Origin: Palsa-1150 sp964531095
GTDB taxonomy: Bacteria > Myxococcota_A > Polyangia > Polyangiales > Polyangiaceae
DNA: 64,000 bases
Reading direction: 5' to 3'
NCBI GenBank assembly: GCA_964531095.1
Contig: CAZHED010000006.1
Coordinates: 1-64,000, forward strand
Positions 1 to 7,725 of the stretch are shown piece by piece. Each line of letters opens with the position of its first letter. Positions within the stretch are counted from its first letter, which is position 1. Under the pieces are notes generated by a model. It was not told the DNA's origin. It saw nothing but the letters and a program-made list of their open reading frames with translations, and searched no databases. The translations under genes were made by a program, and so were the position numbers.

Positions 1-1675
1 CCGGGAAGACGTACAGCGTGTCGTAGAGCTCGACACTCGAGTTCCAGTCCGAGTCCAAGAAGTAGGGCTCGAAGAACCGGACTGTGATCAGCCGCCGGAG
101 CGCGGACACCTGCGCCTGGATCGCGAGCGCCTGTCCGTTGCCGAACAGGTTCGCCTGCTGCACCTGCGCCGTCGCGATGAAGCTCTCGATCGAGCTGAAG
201 CCCGCCCCGACTTGGAACGTCCCGGTCGGCTTCTCGGCGACCTCGATGTCGACGACGATCCGGTCGGACGACGATCCCTGTTCGGTCGACACGTCGACGC
301 GGTCGAAGTATCCGAGCGCAGTGATCCTGCGCTTGCTGTTCTCCAGCCGCGTCTCGCTGAAGAGCTGCCCCTCCTCGAGCTCCATCTCGCGTCGAACGAC
401 TTTGTCGCGCGTCTTCGTGTTTCCCTTTACTTCGATTCGCTCGATGCGGACCGCCGGCCCGCGCCGGATGGGGACGACGATGTCCACCTGCTCGTGCACC
501 GGGTCGAGCTCGGTCTCCGGCTCGGCTTCGACGTTCGCAAAGCCGGCGTCGCGATAGAGCGTGCGCACGGCCTGCAAGTCTTTGATGAGCTCCGCGCGGT
601 TGAAATAGTCCCCCGACTGCTCGCGTATCATCTGGCGGAGCGCCCGCCGGCCACCGAGAGGTTCGATCTCGCGACCTTCGTTGTCGCGCTCGTAGACCCG
701 CATCTGCCGGATTTTGTATCGCGGCCCTTCGTGGATGACGACCGCGATGTCGATTCCCTCGCGGTCGGCGGTGAGCATCACGCGCGGCGTGCCGACCTGA
801 ACGCTCAGGTATCCCTTGTCGTAGTAGAGGGCGCTCATCATGAGCACGTCGCGCTCGAAGACGTCTTGCCGGTAGGGCCCCCCCGACCCGAACGAGAAGA
901 AGCCTCCGTTTCCGGTCTGCATCTGGTCGCGGAGCTCGGAGTCCGAAACGTGCTCGTTGCCGATGAACGTCACACGCCGCACGGTGACCGGCTTGTGCTC
1001 CGTGATCTTGAACCGCACGGTCACTTCGTTCTCGCGCTGCGGAACGACCTCCGACTCGACCTCGGCGAGGAAGAATCCCTTTTCGGCGTACGCGTCCTTG
1101 ATCTTCTGCACGCTCCGGCGAACGGCCGGCACGCTGAGGATGGTGTTGGGCTTGATCTCGACCGCCTCGGTCAGCTTGTCGTTTTCGATCTCGTCGTTGC
1201 CCTCGAACGCGACCTCCTTGATGTTCGGCCGCTCGCGGACGATGAATCGCAGCGCCACGCCGCGGTCGTTCGTCGTCAGGTCGACCTGGATGTCCTCGAA
1301 GAACCCCGAATCCCAGAGGGCGCGCACGTCGCTCGTGAGGTTCTCGACGCGAAAGAGCTGCCCGGGCTTCTCGCGCAAGTAAGACAGGACGTCGTCGCGC
1401 GCGACGCGACGATTGCCCACCACCTCGGTCGACGCGATCGGCAGGCCCTCGGCCTGCTGTGCGGCCGACAACGGAAGGTCCGCCGCCGGCGCGGCCGGGG
1501 AGGCGGGGGTGTCGGCGTCGCCCCCTGTGCCCTGCGCGGGGCCGGCGTCGCCGCTCGGGACGGCGTCGTTCGCGCGAGGCGCTCCCGCGTCGGCGGAGGC
1601 TGCCTGGGCCGTCCCAGTGCGGAGCAGCGCGACGAGCACTGCGGCCAGAACGGCAAACAGACGAATGGTTCGCAT
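1..1675 (-). CDS. bamA: Outer membrane protein assembly factor BamA (Omp85), 3'-truncated by window edge
   Basis: The 558 codons visible give the N-terminal part of BamA, the outer-membrane insertase that folds beta-barrel proteins. The start ATG (1675-1673) is followed by a signal peptide (about residues 1-25, ending ALLRTGTAQA) and an Ala/Gly/Pro-rich linker. Successive POTRA domains follow, with repeated segments such as VAFEGNDEIENDKL, VTFIGNEHVSDSEL and IEVKGNTKTRDKV. Near the left edge the sequence enters the barrel (QQANLFGNGQAL, FFEPYFLDSDW). The stop codon and most of the barrel lie outside the window. The MFS gene lies 75 bp upstream on the same strand, so the two may be co-transcribed. 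Family identity is very secure; only the 3' end is missing. Confidence 0.95.
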   Translation of the reverse strand, partial: MRTIRLFAVLAAVLVALLRTGTAQAASADAGAPRANDAVPSGDAGPAQGTGGDADTPASPAAPAADLPLSAAQQAEGLPIASTEVVGNRRVARDDVLSYLREKPGQLFRVENLTSDVRALWDSGFFEDIQVDLTTNDRGVALRFIVRERPNIKEVAFEGNDEIENDKLTEAVEIKPNTILSVPAVRRSVQKIKDAYAEKGFFLAEVESEVVPQRENEVTVRFKITEHKPVTVRRVTFIGNEHVSDSELRDQMQTGNGGFFSFGSGGPYRQDVFERDVLMMSALYYDKGYLSVQVGTPRVMLTADREGIDIAVVIHEGPRYKIRQMRVYERDNEGREIEPLGGRRALRQMIREQSGDYFNRAELIKDLQAVRTLYRDAGFANVEAEPETELDPVHEQVDIVVPIRRGPAVRIERIEVKGNTKTRDKVVRREMELEEGQLFSETRLENSKRRITALGYFDRVDVSTEQGSSSDRIVVDIEVAEKPTGTFQVGAGFSSIESFIATAQVQQANLFGNGQALAIQAQVSALRRLITVRFFEPYFLDSDWNSSVELYDTLYVFP

Positions 1676-1750
1676 CGGGGGTGCGCGTGCGAGCGGAAGC
1701 GCGTCGCACGAGGCGCAAAAGACGACCGCTGCCTAGCGCACCGGAATGGC

Positions 1751-3055
1751 TCAGGTCAACCGATCCGAAGTGCCGATGGCCCCTCGCCACCAGATGAATG
1801 CAGCGAGCGCGAACACAAGCGGCACCGCCATCATCGCCCACATCATCGGCGCGTGGTCGGCCACCAGGCCGATGAGCGGCGGCGACCACAGGTCGCCGAG
1901 CAGATGAATGGCGAAGATTCCGAGCGCCATGGCGCTCGCTCGGAGGCCCCCTGGCACGCTCCGCAACATCGCAACGTTCATCGGCCCGCTTGACAAGAAG
2001 AGCGCGATTTCACATGCAGCGACGCAGGTGAAGAAGCCGAGCGGGGTCGGAGCTGCGATCGCGGCCGCGGCGAGCGGGGCGCCCAGCCCCGCCGAGAGGG
2101 CGCAGACGGAAAGACTGGCGCGGGCCATTTCTCCCTCGGCCTCGGTCGCTTCGAGCGCGATCCGCGCCCTTCGCCGTGCGCGCCTGCGAATCGCGGCGTC
2201 GGCCAGCCAGCCGCCGGCCAGCGTTCCGACGAAGCCGGCCGCGACGGTGATCAACCCGAAGTCGACGCTCGCTCTTCCGGCCTCCAGGCCGTAGCGTGCG
2301 TGCAGGTACTTCGGCGCCCAATAGGCGAACCCGCCGATGGCGAACGTGTACGCACAGAAGCCCAAGACTCCCTGGCGGTAGAGCGGGATGTGCAGGAGGG
2401 TTCGCGCCGACGCCGCGATGCGAAGGGGCGCCGCGTCGCGCACGCGCGGGGGCTCGGCGATGAGCAGGCAGAGCAAGGCGAGCACCATTCCCGGGACCCC
2501 GGCGACGAAGAACGCCGCGCGCCAACCGTGGGCGTGCTCCACCAGCCCGCCGACGACGAAGCCGAGAGCCGACCCGACCGGAGTCGCGGCGGCGAAGATC
2601 GCCTGCCAGCGCCCCTTCTTCGCGGGGGCTGCGAGATCGTCGATCAGCGTCGGTGCGATCGTTGCGTAGCTGGCCTCGCCGACCCCCACGACCGCGCGCG
2701 CCGCCACGAGAGCAACAAACCCGTGAACCATGCCCGAAGCGACCGTCGCGACGCTCCACACCGAGACGCCGAGCGCGAGAAGGCGCTTGCGGGCGCCGGT
2801 GCCGGCGCGGTCGGACAGTGCGCCAAAAATTGGGCTGGTGGCGAAGTAACCGATAAGGAACACGGTGAAGAGAGAACCGCCCAAGAAATTCGATAGATGG
2901 AGGTCGTCTTGAACCCTCGGCAACACCGCCGCCATCACGTACCGGTCGACGTAATTGAGCAGGTTGAGCGCGGTCAGAAGGACCAGAATCGCCGCCGGGC
3001 TGCGGACGACGCCGGTCGGGAGAGTCCTCGATTCGCGGCTCCCTGGGGCCAACAC
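1751..3055 (-). CDS. MFS transporter, spinster-like
   Basis: A 434-residue polytopic inner-membrane protein of the major facilitator superfamily. The first helix region reads LNLLNYVDRYVMAAVLP, and the loop 2-3 signature area carries SPIFGALSDR, both typical of spinster-type MFS carriers. About 12 hydrophobic segments can be seen, with a hydrophilic central loop (IRRRARRRARIALEATEAEG). The open frame continues to 3376 and overlaps the divergent topoisomerase gene, so a downstream start is needed. GTG at 3055 is the best candidate; an ATG at 3130 also exists. The substrate cannot be deduced. It lies upstream of bamA and divergent from topoisomerase VI. Confidence 0.85.
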   Translation of the reverse strand: MLAPGSRESRTLPTGVVRSPAAILVLLTALNLLNYVDRYVMAAVLPRVQDDLHLSNFLGGSLFTVFLIGYFATSPIFGALSDRAGTGARKRLLALGVSVWSVATVASGMVHGFVALVAARAVVGVGEASYATIAPTLIDDLAAPAKKGRWQAIFAAATPVGSALGFVVGGLVEHAHGWRAAFFVAGVPGMVLALLCLLIAEPPRVRDAAPLRIAASARTLLHIPLYRQGVLGFCAYTFAIGGFAYWAPKYLHARYGLEAGRASVDFGLITVAAGFVGTLAGGWLADAAIRRRARRRARIALEATEAEGEMARASLSVCALSAGLGAPLAAAAIAAPTPLGFFTCVAACEIALFLSSGPMNVAMLRSVPGGLRASAMALGIFAIHLLGDLWSPPLIGLVADHAPMMWAMMAVPLVFALAAFIWWRGAIGTSDRLT

Positions 3056-3084
3056 GGACGCGACGTTATCAGGCCCTGCCGTGC

Positions 3085-3112
3085 TTGACACCCGTTCACC
3101 CAAGCCGCTACG
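3085..3112 (+). promoter_or_regulatory. Possible promoter of the topoisomerase VI operon
   Basis: A perfect TTGACA hexamer at 3085-3090 lies 38 bp before the chosen ATG of the topoisomerase VI B gene. The -10 region about 17 bp downstream (3107-3112, GCTACG) is poor. The position would place transcription start just before the ATG at 3129 and argues against the longer open frame that begins at 2955. This is inference from one hexamer only. Confidence 0.3.
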
Positions 3113-3128
3113 CGTTCCCACCGCTGCC

Positions 3129-4961
3129 ATGCCGAAGAACACCGAAGGCCCCGAGAGGACTGCGCCGGCGCCGTCCGAGACGGCAGCGCCGAAGCGCCGC
3201 GCCACGGCCGAAACGATGGCAGGGCGGCAACGCGAGATTTCGGTCAGTGAGTTTTTCACCAAAAACCGCCACCTACTCGGCTTCGACAACCCGGCCAAAG
3301 CCCTGCTGACCACGGTCAAAGAAGCGGTCGACAACTCGCTCGACGCTTGCGAAGAGGCGGGCATCCTGCCGGACATTGCGGTGGAGATTCACGAGGTCGC
3401 CGCCGTCGCCGGCAAGCAGCGAGAGGGCGAAGGCGAGCGGACCCACCCGGGGGCGCCATCGCGCTTTCGCGTGGTCGTCGAGGACAACGGCCCCGGGATC
3501 GTGAAGCCCCAGATCCCGAAGATCTTCGCGAAGCTCTTATATGGCTCGAAATTCCACAGGCTCAAGCAGTCGCGCGGACAGCAGGGCATCGGGATCAGCG
3601 CGGCGGGCCTCTACGGCCAGCTGACCACAGGCAAGCCGGTGGTCATCACCAGCAAGACGGGCAAGGGGCGACCCGCGTTCCGCATCGATTTGCGCATCGA
3701 CACGAAGCGCAACCAGCCGGACGTGGTCAAAGAAGAGACCGTCGACTGGGACAAGGAACACGGCACGCGCGTCGAGATCGAGCTCGTCGCGGCTTACCGC
3801 GGCGGTCGCACGGGGGTGCAGGAGTACCTGGAACAGACGGTCGTCGCCAATCCGCACCTCGGGCTGACCTACGTGTCGCCCAAGGGCGAGCGGCTGGAAT
3901 TCCCGCGCGTCAGCGACGAGCTTCCCCGGGAGGCCGAGGAGATCAAGCCCCATCCGCACGGCGTCGAGCTCGGGATGCTGCACACGATGCTGCAAGATTC
4001 ACCGGGCAAAAGCGTGAAGGACGTGCTGGTCGACGACTTCTCGCGCATATCGCCGGCCATCGCGCAGCGCGTTTGCGAGCTGGCGAAGGTCAACCCGCGG
4101 GGGCTCGCGGCGCGCGTGCACGGCGACGAGCTCGATCGGCTGCACAAGGCGCTCGGCGAAGTGAAGGTCATGGCGCCGCCGGCGACGGCGGTCGTCCCCA
4201 TCGGAGAGGCGCTCCTCATCGAGGGGCTGAAGCGCCGCTTCTCGCGGGCGGAGTTCTACGTGTCGGCGACCCGTCCTCCCGCGGTCTATCGGGGCAATCC
4301 GTTCGTGGTCGAGGTCGGGCTGGCGTACGGGGGCGAACTTCCGCTCGACGAGCCTGCGGAGATCATGCGTTTCGCCAACCGGGTGCCGCTTCAATACCAG
4401 CCGAAGGCATGCGCGATCAGCGAGAGCGTGTACCAGACCAATTGGCGCGGCTACGAGCTCGCCCAGCCGAAGGGAAGCCTGCCCGTCGCGCCGCTCGTCA
4501 TCGTCGTTCACTTGGCGAGCGTGTGGGTGCCGTTCACGAGCGAGGCCAAGGAGGCGGTCGCCCACTACGACGAGCTCCTGCGCGAGATGAAGCTCGCCAT
4601 CCAGGAGTGCGGGCGCAAGCTCGCCGCGCACCTACGGGCGCGCGCCCACGCGCAACGGGACGAAATGCGGCGGAGCCTCTTCGAGAAATACATCCCGGAG
4701 GTTGCCACGGCCCTCGCGGAAATCCTCGGCATTCCGAAGGACAAGACGGAGAAGCCATTTTACGCGGCCCTTCCGAGCTTCGTGCGCTTCGCCGACGATA
4801 CGCAGGCGAAGGCGGAGGGCAACGGCCAAGGAGACGGCGGGCCCCCTGCCGCCGCAGAGGCCACGGCCCCGACGTCGCCACCCAAGCGGGCAAAGCCGGC
4901 CGCCAAAGCTCCGCGGGGCGTCGCGAAGAAGCGCGGAGAACAGCTCAGCCTTCCGGAGTGA
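3129..4961 (+). CDS. top6B: DNA topoisomerase VI subunit B
   Basis: The 610-residue ATPase subunit of the type IIB topoisomerase VI, which relaxes and decatenates DNA with subunit A. It carries the GHKL ATPase motifs: KEAVDNSLDAC (residues 64-74), VVEDNGPGI (116-124) and SRGQQGIGISAAGL (148-161). An H2TH-like segment (FSRISPAIAQRVCELAKVNP) and a transducer domain follow. The last 35 or so residues form a Lys/Ala/Pro-rich tail. ATG 3129 is preferred because an in-frame extension to 2955 would run into the divergent MFS gene. The A subunit starts 3 bp after the stop, so the two form an operon. This enzyme is archaeal/plant-typical and uncommon in bacteria. Confidence 0.95.
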   Translation: MPKNTEGPERTAPAPSETAAPKRRATAETMAGRQREISVSEFFTKNRHLLGFDNPAKALLTTVKEAVDNSLDACEEAGILPDIAVEIHEVAAVAGKQREGEGERTHPGAPSRFRVVVEDNGPGIVKPQIPKIFAKLLYGSKFHRLKQSRGQQGIGISAAGLYGQLTTGKPVVITSKTGKGRPAFRIDLRIDTKRNQPDVVKEETVDWDKEHGTRVEIELVAAYRGGRTGVQEYLEQTVVANPHLGLTYVSPKGERLEFPRVSDELPREAEEIKPHPHGVELGMLHTMLQDSPGKSVKDVLVDDFSRISPAIAQRVCELAKVNPRGLAARVHGDELDRLHKALGEVKVMAPPATAVVPIGEALLIEGLKRRFSRAEFYVSATRPPAVYRGNPFVVEVGLAYGGELPLDEPAEIMRFANRVPLQYQPKACAISESVYQTNWRGYELAQPKGSLPVAPLVIVVHLASVWVPFTSEAKEAVAHYDELLREMKLAIQECGRKLAAHLRARAHAQRDEMRRSLFEKYIPEVATALAEILGIPKDKTEKPFYAALPSFVRFADDTQAKAEGNGQGDGGPPAAAEATAPTSPPKRAKPAAKAPRGVAKKRGEQLSLPE

Positions 4962-4964
4962 ACG

Positions 4965-6086
4965 ATGGCAGCCAAGACGAAGACCGGAAAGAAGCCCAAC
5001 CGCGACACGGTGACCTTGTCGAAGATCGAGAAGCTCGCTCGCGACGTTCTCGGGCAAGTCACCAAGGGCGGCAACCCCGCGGTCGAGATCCGCACGCGCA
5101 CGCTGACAAACGTCTCGTTCAACGAGAAGAAGAAGATCATCGAGCTCGGAGATCGCGCCCAGTCCCGCGAGTTCTTCAACGCCTCGATGGCGCGCAAATT
5201 CATGCAGACGATGCTCGTCGCCAGCGGCTGCAAAACGCTGATCGATGAAGACAAGACGATCAGCATCCGCCAGATGTATTACATGTCCAAGCACACCCTG
5301 AAGGGATCGAACGAGAACACGTTCGAAGACCAGGACGAGAGCGACCCCATCATCGAAGACCTGGAGGTCGGGATCGACGCGCTTCGCGAGGAGCTCCATC
5401 TATTCGCCAATCGCAAGGGTAGCGCCGTCGGAAAGCTGGTCATCGAAGATGCCGGCGACCGCATCGACTTGGCGCGAATGGGCCGCGGCGGTTGGAGCAT
5501 CCCGAGCATTTGCGAGCCCGAGGTGCTCAAGTTCCTCGAGTGCAAGGCGGAGTTCATTCTGTTCGTCGAGAAAGACGCAGTCTTCAGCAGGCTCAACGAG
5601 GACGGCTTCTGGAAGAAGCACAATTGCATCCTCATGACGAGCCTCGGCCAAGCCACGCGCGGAGCGAGACGCCTACTTCAGCGAATGGCTTACGAGCTCA
5701 AGATACCCGTTTACGTGCTCGTCGATAACGACCCGTGGGGTCTTTACATCTATTCCGTGCTCAAGCAAGGCAGCATCAACCTCGCCTACGAGTCGATACG
5801 GATGGCCCTTCCTACCGTGCGCTTTCTCGGAATGAGCGCGTTCGACTACGAGAAATTCGGTCTGACCTCGGCGGTGAAGATCAACCTGAAGAAGGAGGAC
5901 GTCGCGCGCGCCGAGCAGATGAAGGCCTACCCTTGGTTCAAGGACAAGAAATGGCAGGCCGAGATCGAGGCGCTACTGGAGAACGGCTTCAAGATGGAAG
6001 TCGACGGGTTTCTCACGAAGAGTATCTCGTTCATCACCGAAGAGTACCTTCCGAAGAAGCTCAGAGACCGTGACTACCTGCAATGA
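4965..6086 (+). CDS. top6A: DNA topoisomerase VI subunit A (Spo11-like)
   Basis: The 373-residue DNA-cleaving subunit of topoisomerase VI. The winged-helix (5Y-CAP) domain has the catalytic motif SIRQMYYMSKH, where Tyr106 (second of the pair, by analogy with Spo11) should form the 5'-phosphotyrosine bond. The Toprim fold follows with FVEKDAVF (Glu202) and LVDNDPWG (Asp254, Asp256) as metal ligands. All key residues are intact, so the enzyme should be active. The gene follows subunit B by 3 bp. Length and domain order match archaeal homologues. Confidence 0.96.
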   Translation: MAAKTKTGKKPNRDTVTLSKIEKLARDVLGQVTKGGNPAVEIRTRTLTNVSFNEKKKIIELGDRAQSREFFNASMARKFMQTMLVASGCKTLIDEDKTISIRQMYYMSKHTLKGSNENTFEDQDESDPIIEDLEVGIDALREELHLFANRKGSAVGKLVIEDAGDRIDLARMGRGGWSIPSICEPEVLKFLECKAEFILFVEKDAVFSRLNEDGFWKKHNCILMTSLGQATRGARRLLQRMAYELKIPVYVLVDNDPWGLYIYSVLKQGSINLAYESIRMALPTVRFLGMSAFDYEKFGLTSAVKINLKKEDVARAEQMKAYPWFKDKKWQAEIEALLENGFKMEVDGFLTKSISFITEEYLPKKLRDRDYLQ

Positions 6087-6502
6087 GCACTTGAGATGTG
6101 TCGACGTGGCCAGTTGCCCCTCATGGTCCCCAGGGCGCCGATGGCGCGCCGCCAGGTTCGCCACTCTCCCTAGCGTCACGTCCCCCTCCGGGCCGCTACG
6201 ACCCGATGGCTCGGTCGCCAAGCATCCCTCCGTGTGGGGCCGCCCAGTGCGTCACCACGTCCCGCGGAGGCCAGGCGCCCGGACACATTGCCCCGGCGCT
6301 TGGTTTCGCCCAAATCGAGGCTGTTTCTGCCCTACCCTCGGGGCGGCACGAGCTGCGGAAATGGCCCACCCGATGTTTCCGCGCTGGACCTGGTGCACAG
6401 CTTGCTAGCCGCTTCCTCGCCAATGACGTCACCCGCGATCCCCCGAATCTCTGGAGCGATCCGCTCCGCCCTCGCGCAGGCAGTCGGCACGGAGTTGCGT
6501 CG
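6087..6502. other. Non-coding stretch between topoisomerase VI and the RND adaptor gene
   Basis: This 416-bp stretch has an open frame running through it in the frame of the RND adaptor, but its translation is low-complexity Pro/Arg/Ser-rich and precedes the lipoprotein signal peptide, so it is not considered coding. No convincing promoter, terminator or RNA gene was recognised. Confidence 0.5.
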
Positions 6503-7675
6503 ATGAAATTCGTGACCTTTCCAATCCCATGCCCCTCGATTGTGGCCGCCCTCGGGGTCGTCGCGCTTCTCGGCGGGGCTGCGGTCTCGTGCCACAAGTC
6601 GCAGGCGTCCACTGAGCCGGTTGGGCCGCAGCCGCCCATGGGGCAGGTCTGGTTGACGCCCGCGCAGGTCCAAGACGCGAAGATCGAACTACAAACGGCG
6701 ACTGAGCACGACGTGGACGACACGATTCTCACCAGCGGCCGCGTCACGCTCGACGACTTGCGGTCGGCGCACGTCTTCTCGCCGGTGACGGGGCGCGTGG
6801 TGAAGATCGACGCGCAGCTCGGCGAGCACGTAAAGAAGGGGGATCCTCTGGCGGTGATCGAGTCGCCCGACATCGGCAACGCGGTGAGCGACGTGCACAA
6901 GGCCGAAGCAGACGTCATCGCCGCCGAACACGACTACAAGCGAAGGAAGGAGCTGTTCGAGCAGAAGGCCGGTTCAGCCGCTGATCTGGAAGTCGCGGAA
7001 GACAGCTGGCGCCGGGCGAAAGCGGAGATTGAGCGCGCGCGGCAGAAGGCCTACCTTCTGCGCGCGGGGAGCGTCGACTCCGTGACGCAGACGTACACGC
7101 TGTCGTCTCCGATCGATGGAGAGATCTTGCTGCGCAACATCAACCCGGGAACCGAAGTACAGGGACAGTACAGCGGCGGGGCGACGCAAGAGCTCTTCAC
7201 GATCGGTGAGCTCGACAGGGTGTGGATGCTGGGCGACCTCTACGAGATGGATCTGGCGCGCGTGCACGTCGGCTCTCCCGCCGAGGTCACGGTCGTTGCG
7301 TACAAGGACAAGGTGTTCCGCGGTCGCGTGGACTGGGTGAGCGGCATGTTGGATCCCGCCACGCGTACGGCGAAGGTTCGCTGCACGTTCGACAACCAGG
7401 ATCGATTGCTCCGGCCGGAGATGTACGCGACGGTGCGGATCTCGGTCGATCAGAAGAGGGCTCTGGCGATCCCGCGCAGCGCACTCTTGCGCCTCGGCGA
7501 ATACAAGGTGGTGTTCATCGAGGTCGGCGAGAGCCAGGGGCAGGCTCGATTCGAGCGCGTTCCCGTCGAAGTCGACGAAGGCGAGTCGAGCCCGTGGCTC
7601 GAAGTCACCCACGGGCTGGAGGCGGGGCAGAAGGTCGTCGTCAGCGGCGCCATCTTGCTGTCGCAGAAGCTCTGA
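6503..7675 (+). CDS. Efflux RND transporter periplasmic adaptor subunit (CusB/CzcB type lipoprotein)
   Basis: A 390-residue membrane-fusion protein that would link an RND pump to an outer-membrane channel. The N-terminus is a lipoprotein signal with lipobox AVSC (about residue 30). The barrel-sandwich halves show VFSPVTGRVVKIDAQLGEHV and LSSPIDGEILLRNINPGTEV, flanking an alpha-helical hairpin (AEADVIAAEHDYKRRKELFE). A beta-barrel domain follows (LDRVWMLGDLYEMDLARV). The ATG at 6503 is chosen because it begins the signal peptide; the frame is open back to 6098. The pump gene follows 50 bp downstream. No outer-membrane factor gene is nearby. Confidence 0.9.
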   Translation: MKFVTFPIPCPSIVAALGVVALLGGAAVSCHKSQASTEPVGPQPPMGQVWLTPAQVQDAKIELQTATEHDVDDTILTSGRVTLDDLRSAHVFSPVTGRVVKIDAQLGEHVKKGDPLAVIESPDIGNAVSDVHKAEADVIAAEHDYKRRKELFEQKAGSAADLEVAEDSWRRAKAEIERARQKAYLLRAGSVDSVTQTYTLSSPIDGEILLRNINPGTEVQGQYSGGATQELFTIGELDRVWMLGDLYEMDLARVHVGSPAEVTVVAYKDKVFRGRVDWVSGMLDPATRTAKVRCTFDNQDRLLRPEMYATVRISVDQKRALAIPRSALLRLGEYKVVFIEVGESQGQARFERVPVEVDEGESSPWLEVTHGLEAGQKVVVSGAILLSQKL

Positions 7676-7725
7676 GAGGCTTGAAGCCCGTCGCAGCGAC
7701 CCCGTAGCGGTCCTCCGGAAGCCAC

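Noticed and set aside
212..1993. Long plus-strand open frame of about 590 codons
   Set aside because: It is antisense to bamA, whose POTRA motifs and signal peptide are clear on the minus strand; the plus-strand translation has no family features and is Arg/Asp/Leu-rich as expected for a shadow.
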